Assembly (NCBI GenBank): GCA_049641805.1
Contig: JBARNX010000062.1
Span: forward strand, 1-12,865
Length of the DNA: 12,865 nucleotides
Source: UBA5738 sp049641805
GTDB lineage: Bacteria > Patescibacteriota > Minisyncoccia > Minisyncoccales > UBA5738
Direction of reading: 5' to 3'
Made by a program: the position numbers and the translations under genes. This document shows positions 1 through 5,763 of the stretch, piece by piece (the first letter of the stretch is position 1; the number at the start of each line of letters is the position of its first letter). The notes beneath the pieces are model-generated. The model did not search any database. It worked only from the letters and a program-made list of their open reading frames with translations, and was not told the origin of the DNA.

Positions 1-341
1 TCGGTTTGGTTTTATTGATTCTTTGTATTATTGTTGCAATTATCCGTTTAGCTTATATCTTGGTGTTTGAAAACGATTTGTTGGCACAATCATATTTTTT
101 CCATAACAGGGTTTTTACTAATATTCAGAATCAGATCGAAAAAAATTTAAAAGATAAAAAACCGCTTATTAATGGTTTTCTGGAAGAACAAAAAATATCA
201 ATAAGCCAAGATGAAGAATTAAAGAAATTTGAAAGAGAACAGGAAAAACGGCTTAAGCAAAGAGATTATTATCCTTACATCGTAAGCGGTTTATTCTTGG
301 TTGGTTTATTATTGATCGCTTTATCGCTAATCAAAATATAA
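1..341 (+). CDS. Small two-segment membrane protein, 5'-truncated
   Basis: The frame is open from the first complete codon at base 3 to a TAA at 339-341, so the real start is probably outside the window; a TTG at 6-8 is the first usable start inside it. About 112 residues are visible. The N-terminal 20 or so residues are strongly hydrophobic and read as a membrane span. A charged Lys/Glu-rich middle follows, probably helical. A second hydrophobic span of about 20 residues lies at the extreme C-terminus, ending in SLIKI. The charged middle with a span at each end suggests a bitopic or hairpin membrane protein. I do not recognise the family and assign no function. The next gene begins 136 bases downstream. 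Confidence 0.6.
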   Translation, partial: GLVLLILCIIVAIIRLAYILVFENDLLAQSYFFHNRVFTNIQNQIEKNLKDKKPLINGFLEEQKISISQDEELKKFEREQEKRLKQRDYYPYIVSGLFLVGLLLIALSLIKI

Positions 342-381
342 ACAGACTGCAACCGCCCGCGATTAAGAAAATTCGTGTATC

Positions 382-399
382 TTATGTATTCATACATAA
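382..399. promoter_or_regulatory. Short dyad, operator-like
   Basis: Perfect 8-bp arms TTATGTAT and ATACATAA are separated by TC. The dyad lies in the 136-base gap before the nuclease-like gene. AT-rich DNA makes chance dyads common, so a binding-site role is only a suggestion. Confidence 0.25.
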
Positions 400-431
400 A
401 AAATAGCTTGCGAAATGGGAAATATCCTTTA

Positions 432-460
432 ATTCTAATGATTCTAATGATTAATCATTA
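432..460. promoter_or_regulatory. Tandem 9-mer running into a perfect 16-bp palindrome
   Basis: ATTCTAATG occurs twice head to tail (432-440 and 441-449). The second copy runs into TAATGATTAATCATTA (445-460), a perfect palindrome that ends 17 bases before the ATG of the nuclease-like gene. Its position fits an operator or repressor site for that gene. No good -35/-10 pair could be assigned around it. Confidence 0.35.
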
Positions 461-477
461 TTTTTTCTATCAAAAAT

Positions 478-1194
478 ATGAATGGTTCTGATTTGGAAAA
501 ACAAGTAAAATTTATATTGGAGAAAAATAATTGGAAAGTATCTCCAAATCTTTATTATAAAGACCCAATAACCCAAAAATCGCGCGAAAAAGATATTATC
601 GGGTTGTCCGTTCAATTCGATACTAACGATGTTCTTCGCTATAATGTGAGGCTATTCATTGAGTGCAAATGTCTCCCAGAAGAAACAGAAATATATAGAA
701 ACGATACAAGAATAGATGTCGAAGGAACTCTTTTGAATTATAATATTCCTTATGCTGATATTTCTGAAATAGAAGGAGTTGAGCAGCTTCATTTTTATAA
801 ATATGCTGAGATTTTTGGAGCCAAGGATAGCAAAGATCACTTATATAAAGCAATAAGCCAAAATTTAGCTTCATTTGAGGCTTTCAGGAAAAATAGCCCA
901 GAGAATGGCCTTTATTATTTGCTGGTTGTTTATGATGGTAAGTTAAAAGCTGAAGGGAAAAATTATGACAACGCGCTTATTAAGATAGAAACATTGGATG
1001 ATGTTTTTAATTTACCAAATAACAAATGTTTTATAGAATTAATTTCTATATCCCAGCTTGATAATCTCCTTAAAGAGATTAAAGGAGATATTGACAAAAT
1101 CAATACTTCGGCGTTCTTTTATTGCAAAATGGAAATGAATAGATTAAACGAAAACAGAAAGAATAGAAATAATGACGGCTATTATGTTTTTTAA
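478..1194 (+). CDS. PD-(D/E)XK restriction-endonuclease-like protein
   Basis: 238 residues. The first third carries a plausible PD-(D/E)XK nuclease core: a helical start (DLEKQVKFILEKNNW, residues 5-19) that aligns with the opening helix of Mrr-like and other REase-fold proteins, then D39 in REKDIIGLS, then a hydrophobic strand ending in IECK with E62 and K64. The rest is helical and charged with no family I can name. It starts at ATG 478; no Shine-Dalgarno sequence is visible, as with most genes here. Two in-frame stops (TAA at 1192 and 1198) end it, and the same frame then reopens into a SEC-C zinc knuckle. The neighbours suggest a restriction or defence nuclease acting on DNA. What it cleaves, and whether a partner methylase exists outside the window, cannot be seen. 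The core motif is readable; the biological role is inferred. Confidence 0.6.
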   Translation: MNGSDLEKQVKFILEKNNWKVSPNLYYKDPITQKSREKDIIGLSVQFDTNDVLRYNVRLFIECKCLPEETEIYRNDTRIDVEGTLLNYNIPYADISEIEGVEQLHFYKYAEIFGAKDSKDHLYKAISQNLASFEAFRKNSPENGLYYLLVVYDGKLKAEGKNYDNALIKIETLDDVFNLPNNKCFIELISISQLDNLLKEIKGDIDKINTSAFFYCKMEMNRLNENRKNRNNDGYYVF

Positions 1195-1221
1195 GTTTAA
1201 GAAGTGTCTCTCAAGAACGCT

Positions 1222-1281
1222 ATGACTTGTTTGTGCCGTTGCGGTTCTGATAGAAAGTTAAAGAAATGTTATGGCAAATAA
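1222..1281 (+). CDS. SEC-C zinc-knuckle microprotein (or detached tail)
   Basis: ATG at 1222 opens a 19-residue frame, MTCLCRCGSDRKLKKCYGK. A GTG at 1204 would give 25 residues. The spacing C5-x-C7-G-S, eight residues, C16 is that of the SEC-C motif known from the SecA C-terminus and the ends of many nucleic-acid-associated proteins. The usual fourth ligand (Cys or His after the third Cys) is Tyr17; Cys3 might replace it. The reading frame is the same as that of the upstream nuclease-like gene, separated by two TAA codons, so it may be that protein's lost C-terminal knuckle. Its end overlaps the next gene's start by 11 bases, which allows translational coupling. It is too short for ordinary gene callers. 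The motif is clear; expression as a separate peptide is inference. Confidence 0.5.
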   Translation: MTCLCRCGSDRKLKKCYGK

Positions 1282-1609
1282 AAACATGAGGATCGAATTG
1301 AATAAACATGATAGGGAAATTGTTGATAATATTAAAGGGGTAATTAAAGAGGCTTACGAAACAGCCAACTTTCCTCCTGCCGTGGTAAAAAGTATTATTA
1401 GCAATGCGATGAAATATCGGAATAAGGGGCGTAAAGTTGCAATCAGTAAACACCCTTTTAAATGGATTTGCGAGGCAAGCGGAGAGCCTCTAAAAAGAGA
1501 AGATGCGCATTTGGATGAACTTGAACCAGAAAAGGGATATTATGGCCGTGTCAGATGGGTATGTCCTAAGGCAAATAATAGCGGTACGAAATCTTGCGGT
1601 AAATGTTAA
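1271..1609 (+). CDS. Small Cys-rich protein, possible HNH/treble-clef fold
   Basis: 112 residues from ATG 1271. The N-terminal 60 residues look helical and basic. The C-terminal half has a Cys/His pattern: C67 in WICEASGEPL, H80 in DAHLDEL, C98 in WVCPKANN, then C109 and C112 at the extreme C-terminus (SCGKC). A His-containing strand followed by WVCPKANNSG resembles the treble-clef part of HNH nucleases, but the canonical H-N-H residues are not all identifiable, so I call it only a likely zinc-binding domain. It follows the nuclease-like gene and overlaps the SEC-C micro-ORF, which suggests one transcription unit dealing with nucleic acid. No ribosome binding site is visible. Function unknown. 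Confidence 0.55.
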   Translation: MANKNMRIELNKHDREIVDNIKGVIKEAYETANFPPAVVKSIISNAMKYRNKGRKVAISKHPFKWICEASGEPLKREDAHLDELEPEKGYYGRVRWVCPKANNSGTKSCGKC

Positions 1610-1656
1610 ATTCAGGGTAAATATTTTTTTCATGAAAAAAATTTTGCTCTCTGTAA

Positions 1657-1894
1657 AAAAGCCCCTTCAAGCCAAAAAAACGAGGTCAATTTTTTTTATT
1701 GTTTTTTATTAAAGCCGCTCTGGAAGAGTTTAAGGATGATTTGCCAGCTTTAAATAATTTTTGCTCCTTCCAGCGACAAGGCGGGGATAAAGAAGCGGTC
1801 ATTTGAGGTCATCCAACAGGTTCTAACATCATCCACTATCCCGCTCAAAAATTTTGAGTACAAAATTTTTGAGCGAGGTTCGCTCATTTACTAA
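1657..1894 (+). pseudogene. Possible frameshifted ORF remnant in the 1610-1996 gap
   Basis: The 387 bases between the Cys-rich gene and the GIY-YIG gene hold no intact gene. Two overlapping frames read like halves of one protein: 1657-1806 (containing AALEEFKDDLPALNNFCSF) and 1754-1894 (containing SDKAGIKKRSFEVIQQVL and ending FERGSLIY). A single slip near 1763 would join them. The composition is protein-like, but I recognise no family, and there is no good start codon. The inverted repeats at 1842-1901 overlap the second half, which argues partly against a coding origin. Confidence 0.22.
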
Positions 1895-1901
1895 TGAGCG
1901 A
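1842..1901. repeat. Two consecutive inverted repeats sharing CGCTC/GAGCG
   Basis: The first has 14-bp perfect arms, CGCTCAAAAATTTT (1842-1855) and its complement (1862-1875), with loop GAGTAC. The second has 9-bp perfect arms TCGCTCATT (1880-1888) and AATGAGCGA (1893-1901) with loop TACT. A further CGCTC lies at 1904. Because every arm ends in the same pentamer, alternative pairings are possible, for example GAGCG 1871-1875 with CGCTC 1881-1885. It could act as a bidirectional terminator between the upstream unit and the GIY-YIG gene, or as a structured RNA. There is no long T-run after either stem. Confidence 0.55.
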
Positions 1902-1996
1902 CCCGCTCTCCTATAGAATTTTGTATTTGTATTTTACGATATTATTTTAATACCCATACCGAATGGAATGATTGGTAGTTTTTGTATAAAATTACA

Positions 1997-2236
1997 ATGT
2001 ATTATATCTACATCCTTCAAAGCCTAAAAGACCAACGAACATATGTCGGTTATTCCCATGACATTCAAAATCGTCTTGCGCGGCATAATGCCGGTCAAGT
2101 TCCGGCTACCCAAAACCGCCGCCCTCTAAAGTTGATATTTTCCGAATCGTTCGAAACCGAAAAAGAAGCCAAACAAAGAGAACTCTACTGGAAAAGCGGC
2201 GCCGGCCGCCGCAAAATGAAATTTTTCTTTGGATAA
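1997..2236 (+). CDS. Minimal GIY-YIG nuclease-domain protein (UPF0213-like)
   Basis: 79 residues from ATG 1997; an upstream in-frame TTG at 1982 would add five residues but removes the usual MYYIYIL opening of this family. The GIY-YIG core is readable in order: Y3-I4-Y5 in place of GIY, Y17-V18-G19 in place of YIG, the likely catalytic R26 in QNRLARHN, and a C-terminal helix with E62 in KQRELYWKSG. The length matches the stand-alone single-domain family that is common in bacteria, including CPR genomes. Members are presumed DNA-processing nucleases, but the stand-alone proteins are mostly uncharacterised. The TAA stop at 2234-2236 lies partly within the first hairpin repeat. No ribosome binding site is visible. 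Confidence 0.9.
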   Translation: MYYIYILQSLKDQRTYVGYSHDIQNRLARHNAGQVPATQNRRPLKLIFSESFETEKEAKQRELYWKSGAGRRKMKFFFG

Positions 2237-2288
2237 TTTGTTTCCAATTAAAATGTTATATTTGAATCGTATTCGAATATAACTTTTT
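2235..2288. repeat. Hairpin repeat, copy 1 (left end intact)
   Basis: The first 39 bases (2235-2273) are identical to 8301-8339. The core pairs AAAATGTTATATTTGAAT (2250-2267) with 2271-2288 around loop CGT, giving 16 Watson-Crick pairs, one G-T pair and one mismatch. The centre is a 10-bp dyad ATATTTGAAT/ATTCGAATAT. The outer right arm present in copies 2 and 3 is absent. It lies immediately before the AbrB-like gene (ATG 2296), so it may be that gene's operator or leader. Confidence 0.8.
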
Positions 2289-2295
2289 TAACGCT

Positions 2296-2487
2296 ATGGA
2301 TCGGAAATCTTCGGAGAAAGACATGCGCAAACTGACGCGCGCGGGCAAGGTCTCGCTTTCATTGACTATTCCCCGCGAATTAGTGGTTGAGCTTGGTTGG
2401 CGCGATAACCAAAAAGTAATTGTCAAAAAACACGGCAAAGGAATTTTGGTTGAGGATTGGAAGGATTCTCGCGAAAATCGGAGTTGA
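2296..2487 (+). CDS. AbrB/MazE-like DNA-binding regulator
   Basis: 63 residues from ATG 2296. Residues 11-55 (RKLTRAGKVSLSLTIPRELV then ELGWRDNQKVIV and GKGILVEDW) match the AbrB/SpoVT swapped-hairpin fold: a basic first strand, the conserved IPREL turn, then the GW-x-DNQ-x-V strand. Such proteins dimerise and bind AT-rich operators; many act as antitoxins or autorepressors. No partner toxin frame is adjacent. The hairpin repeat lies directly upstream and is the obvious candidate for its binding site. A degraded relative with the same upstream element is found at 9551. There is no Shine-Dalgarno sequence. Family assignment is secure; the operator role of the hairpin is inference. Confidence 0.85.
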   Translation: MDRKSSEKDMRKLTRAGKVSLSLTIPRELVVELGWRDNQKVIVKKHGKGILVEDWKDSRENRS

Positions 2488-2601
2488 TACCAAATTTTCC
2501 TCCCTTATTTTCCCCATTTTTACTATAATCTATTTGTGATTTTGTCGTATTTTTTTGGATTAAAGGCACAAATTTCTATTTATTGTTGTTGAAAAATAGC
2601 G

Positions 2602-2630
2602 TTGGAACAATGGTCAATAAAATGTAATAA
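2602..2630 (+). promoter_or_regulatory. Promoter of the ABC-3C operon, near-leaderless
   Basis: TTGGAA (2602-2607), a 17-base spacer and TAATAA (2625-2630) lie just before ATG 2643. Transcription would begin near 2637, leaving only about six bases of leader. This fits the missing ribosome binding site. An isolated perfect TATAAT at 2524-2529 has no matching -35. Confidence 0.5.
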
Positions 2631-2642
2631 TAAATTTATACT

Positions 2643-3617
2643 ATGAATGAGTCGAAATATTACAATTATATTGACGAGCGTCTATCTACTCTTGCTGTGC
2701 AAATTGATTCAAATGGTAAATTGAATGTTTTGTATTTGAATAATCATGCAGAACAATTTTATCGGGAACTCTTTAATAAAATTTTTGATTGGAATCTTAA
2801 AAATTTAAATATCGTGAAGCAGAATGTTGAAGCGATTGATTTATGTTGCGATGAAAAAGGAATAATTATTCAAGTATCGGCGACATGTACAAAAGAAAAA
2901 ATAGAGTCCGCCCTAATGCAGAATATAATCGAAGAATATAAAAAAAAGAATTATTGCTTTAAATTTATCTCTATATCGAAAGATGCCAGCAAACTAAGAA
3001 AAAAGGTTTACAATAATCCTTTTAATATTAATTTTAATCCTTCTGGCGATATATATGATTTAACATCAATAAAAAAAGTGATTCTTAATTTAGATTTAGA
3101 CCATAAGATTGCGGTTTATGAGTTTATTAAAAAAGCACTTGGCAACGAAATAAACATTGAAAAATTGGATTCAAATTTAGCATCAGTGGTAAATATTCTT
3201 TCAGAGGAAGATCTAAATGAAGATAATCAGCCAATTTTAACGAATCCCTTCGATATTGAACGCAAAATTATATTTAATAATCTTAATGCCGTAAAAGATG
3301 TAATTGATGATTATAGTATCTACCATTCTCGCCTCAATGGAATATATGACGAATTTGACAAATCCGGGAAAAACAAGAGCAATTCGGTACTAAAAACAAT
3401 AAAGTGGGAGTATTCAAGAAATTTAGACATAAAAGATGATAGCGAATTGTTTCTTTTAATAATAAAAAAAATTAAGGATAAAGTTATTCAAAGCCCAAAT
3501 TTTTATAAAATACCAACAGAAGAATTGGAAGTTTGCGTTGATATTATAGTTGTTGATGCCTTTATGCGTTGTAAAATTTTTAAAAATCCAGAAAATTACA
3601 AATATGTTGCTGCCTGA
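2643..3617 (+). CDS. SMEK-domain ABC-3C protein with C-terminal ABC-3C domain
   Basis: 324 residues. The N-terminal 90 residues match the SMEK domain as I recall it: YYNYIDERLSTLA, then HAEQFYRELFNKIFDWNLKN (35-54), then EAIDLCCDEKGIIIQVSA (63-80). The D66...IIQVS arrangement looks like a REase-like D...(E/Q)x core without the usual lysine, so it may be a nuclease-derived sensor or effector. Residues from about 203 to 318 (FDIERKIIFNNLNAVKDVID to VDIIVVDAFMRCKIFKNPE) resemble the C-terminal domain found in ABC-three-component systems. It is the first gene of an operon: its last 14 bases overlap the start of the middle-component gene. Family knowledge is that these systems are predicted conflict (defence) modules built around an ABC ATPase. 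The mechanism here is not known. Confidence 0.82.
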   Translation: MNESKYYNYIDERLSTLAVQIDSNGKLNVLYLNNHAEQFYRELFNKIFDWNLKNLNIVKQNVEAIDLCCDEKGIIIQVSATCTKEKIESALMQNIIEEYKKKNYCFKFISISKDASKLRKKVYNNPFNINFNPSGDIYDLTSIKKVILNLDLDHKIAVYEFIKKALGNEINIEKLDSNLASVVNILSEEDLNEDNQPILTNPFDIERKIIFNNLNAVKDVIDDYSIYHSRLNGIYDEFDKSGKNKSNSVLKTIKWEYSRNLDIKDDSELFLLIIKKIKDKVIQSPNFYKIPTEELEVCVDIIVVDAFMRCKIFKNPENYKYVAA

Positions 3618-3831
3618 CAATATACATCCGAAAAATTCAATTTATTATAATGGCGCTTTTGTTTTACAAGAATTGCAAAAAAATGGGTCTCAAAAATTAT
3701 TTGATTTATATCAAAATGTAAGGCAACAACACGATTTAAGTTTCTCCATTTTTATTTTATGTTTAGATTGGCTTTTTTTAATAAATGTGGCCGAATCAAA
3801 AAATAAAGACGAGATAAAATTATGTTCCTAA
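3604..3831 (+). CDS. ABC-three-component system middle component (MC6-like)
   Basis: 75 residues from ATG 3604, chosen because MLLPDNIHPKNSIYYNGAFV is the usual opening of this family; the frame is open further upstream but lies inside the SMEK gene. It overlaps the SMEK gene by 14 bases and the ATPase gene by 10, so the three are almost certainly co-translated. The fold looks mixed: a strand-forming start, then helices LQELQKNGSQKLFDLYQNVR and FSIFILCLDWLFLIN, then a charged tail. Middle components of this size bridge the ATPase and the effector in ABC-3C systems. I assign subtype MC6 from memory of its opening motif, so the subtype is less certain than the role. Confidence 0.75.
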   Translation: MLLPDNIHPKNSIYYNGAFVLQELQKNGSQKLFDLYQNVRQQHDLSFSIFILCLDWLFLINVAESKNKDEIKLCS

Positions 3832-5543
3832 AGTCTTTAAAAATACTCAGCGATCACAGTATTATCCGTAACATTCCATTTAAGAAGGGGATCAATTTGA
3901 TTGTCGATGAAACGCCAGGAGTTAATGATAAAACTACAGGGAATAATGTTGGAAAAACAACTGTTTTGAAGTTGATTGATTTTTGTTTGGGCGCTGATCC
4001 TAAAATTGTATATATTGATCCAGAGTTTAAAAATGACTATTTATTAGTTAAGAAGTTTTTAGTTGATAATGAAATTGTTGTAGAGTTAATTTTGAAAGAA
4101 AATTTAGATGTTGATAATTCTACGGAAATATTGATTGAAAGGAATTTTTTAAATCGTAAAAAGAAAATACAGAGAATAAATCATGAAAATTTTACAGACG
4201 ATGAATTTGAATTAAAGTTACTCCAGCTGATTATTCCAGAGCAAAATGCCGAGAAACCGACATTCAGGCAGATAATATCGCACAATATTCGCTATAAAGA
4301 CGAGAATATTGCCAATACTTTAAAAACATTGGATAAATATACCACTGATGTGGAATATGAAGCTTTGTATCTATTTCTATTCGGTTGCGAATTTGCTAAT
4401 GGCAATACCAAGCAATTAATTTCAGAAAAATTAAGACAAGAAAATAATTATAAAAAGCGGCTTGAAAGTCAGCAAACAAAAACCGCTTATGAAACTGCTT
4501 TGTCGCTTATAAATTTTGAAATAGAAGATTTGAATAAAAAGAAGAAGAATTTAAATCTAAATAAGGAATTTGAAAACGATTTAGATAAACTCAATGAGAT
4601 AAGGTATGAAATCAATAAAATAAGTTCAGAAATTGGTAAATTGACAATAAGAAAAAATTTAATCATTGAAGCGGAACAAGAATTAAATTCTAGAAAATCC
4701 GACATAGACTTGCAGCAATTAAGGATAATTTATCAACAGGCGACAGATAGAATAAATGATGTGGCAAAATCGTTTGATGATTTGGTTAGTTATCACAATC
4801 AAATGATTGCTGAAAAGGTAAAATTTATTAAAAAAGAATTGCCAGACATAGAAGAATCTATCAAAATAAAAAGGAAGCACTTGAAAGAGAAGCTAGAAAA
4901 AGAAGAGAAATTTGTTTTAAGGATAGAAAAGGGCGATTCTTTTGGGGAATTAGAAATCATTATTGGCGATCTTACAGAAAAATCTAAGAAAAGAGGAGAA
5001 TACGAGGTGGTTATTAGACAATTGAATGAGGTTGAAGCGAATATTAAAGAATTCAATAGACAGCTTGATGAAATAAACAGTGAGCTTTTTTCTGATAGTT
5101 TTGAGCGAATAGTAAAAACTCAGCTTGCTAAATTTAATAAATATTTTTCCTCTATATCTGATCAATTATATGGCGAGAAGTATGCTATCAAGCCGGACAT
5201 TATTACAAATAGAAAGGGGCAACGATTATATAAATTTACAGCATTTAATACAAATATAAGCTCCGGGAAGAAACAAGGGGAGATTTCTTGTTTTGATCTT
5301 GCTTACACTATGTTTGCGGACGAAGAAAATATTTCTTGCCTGCATTTTTTGCTAAATGATAAAAAGGAATTAATGCACGATAATCAATTAGTAAAGATTG
5401 CCATGTTTGTCAATAAAAATGGCATACAGTTTGTTGCCTCCATATTAAAAGACAAGCTTCCGGAGGAATTGAACAAGGAAGGTTATTTTGCTATAAAACT
5501 TTCGCAGCAGGATAAACTTTTCAGAATAGAGAATGGTAGCTAA
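3822..5543 (+). CDS. DUF2326 SMC/RecN-like ABC ATPase of the ABC-3C system
   Basis: 573 residues. Walker A is GNNVGKTT at 40-47, inside the family-typical TTGNNVGKTTVLKLIDFCLG. Residues from about 195 to 420 are dominated by Lys/Glu/Leu helices and read as a long coiled coil, as in SbcC/RecN-like ATPases. The C-terminal DUF2326 half holds a signature-like SSGKKQGEISCFDLA (480-494), a Walker-B-like LHFLLND (507-513) and HDN (519-521). The ATPase head is thus split by the coiled coil. It overlaps the middle component by 10 bases and ends the operon. ABC-3C ATPases are thought to sense or act on nucleic acid and trigger the effector. All main motifs are present, so the system appears intact. Confidence 0.88.
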   Translation: MFLKSLKILSDHSIIRNIPFKKGINLIVDETPGVNDKTTGNNVGKTTVLKLIDFCLGADPKIVYIDPEFKNDYLLVKKFLVDNEIVVELILKENLDVDNSTEILIERNFLNRKKKIQRINHENFTDDEFELKLLQLIIPEQNAEKPTFRQIISHNIRYKDENIANTLKTLDKYTTDVEYEALYLFLFGCEFANGNTKQLISEKLRQENNYKKRLESQQTKTAYETALSLINFEIEDLNKKKKNLNLNKEFENDLDKLNEIRYEINKISSEIGKLTIRKNLIIEAEQELNSRKSDIDLQQLRIIYQQATDRINDVAKSFDDLVSYHNQMIAEKVKFIKKELPDIEESIKIKRKHLKEKLEKEEKFVLRIEKGDSFGELEIIIGDLTEKSKKRGEYEVVIRQLNEVEANIKEFNRQLDEINSELFSDSFERIVKTQLAKFNKYFSSISDQLYGEKYAIKPDIITNRKGQRLYKFTAFNTNISSGKKQGEISCFDLAYTMFADEENISCLHFLLNDKKELMHDNQLVKIAMFVNKNGIQFVASILKDKLPEELNKEGYFAIKLSQQDKLFRIENGS

Positions 5544-5670
5544 TAGGTATAAAAATTTGGCTTAAAAAAGATACAACAAAAATACTAATGGAAGTTAGCG
5601 TGATTTGGCCTCTTCTATCTGCTCCTGTCAAAGAAGAAAGTCCGAACTTTTTCGTAGAAGTCGCTCAAAT

Positions 5671-5702
5671 TTAAAAGCTGCTCTTGCAAGAGCAGCTTTT
5701 AA
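5671..5702. terminator. 32-bp perfect palindrome, likely bidirectional terminator
   Basis: The 16-base arm TTAAAAGCTGCTCTTG is followed immediately by its exact complement. The stem would be closed by A-T pairs that double as a short T-run on either strand. It lies about 130 bases after the ATPase stop and before the promoter of the next gene. The remaining 5544-5670 stretch holds no gene I can support. Confidence 0.6.
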
Positions 5703-5709
5703 GGAAAAA

Positions 5710-5737
5710 TTGAATAAAGCTTGTTTTTTGGTAGAAT
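5710..5737 (+). promoter_or_regulatory. Promoter for the surface-protein pair
   Basis: TTGAAT (5710-5715), a 16-base spacer and TAGAAT (5732-5737) lie 26 bases before ATG 5764. No Shine-Dalgarno sequence is visible in the short leader. The promoter follows the 32-bp palindrome, which separates the two transcription units. Confidence 0.5.
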
Positions 5738-5763
5738 AGATAGACAGCAGATTTTTTAAAAAT

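Noticed and set aside
1776..1845. tRNA-like region with a pairable end stem and a GGTTCTAAC element
   Set aside because: The T-arm stem does not pair, no anticodon arm could be assigned and the end stem needs a bulge.
4487..5165. Minus-strand Ser/Phe/Leu-rich frames opposite the ATPase coiled coil
   Set aside because: They are the antisense of Lys/Glu codons, a common artefact of coiled-coil genes.
5588..5674. 28-codon frame MEVSVIWPLLSAPVKEESPN... between the ATPase and the palindrome
   Set aside because: No ribosome binding site, no family and no partner frame; it could be a decayed gene end but nothing supports it.
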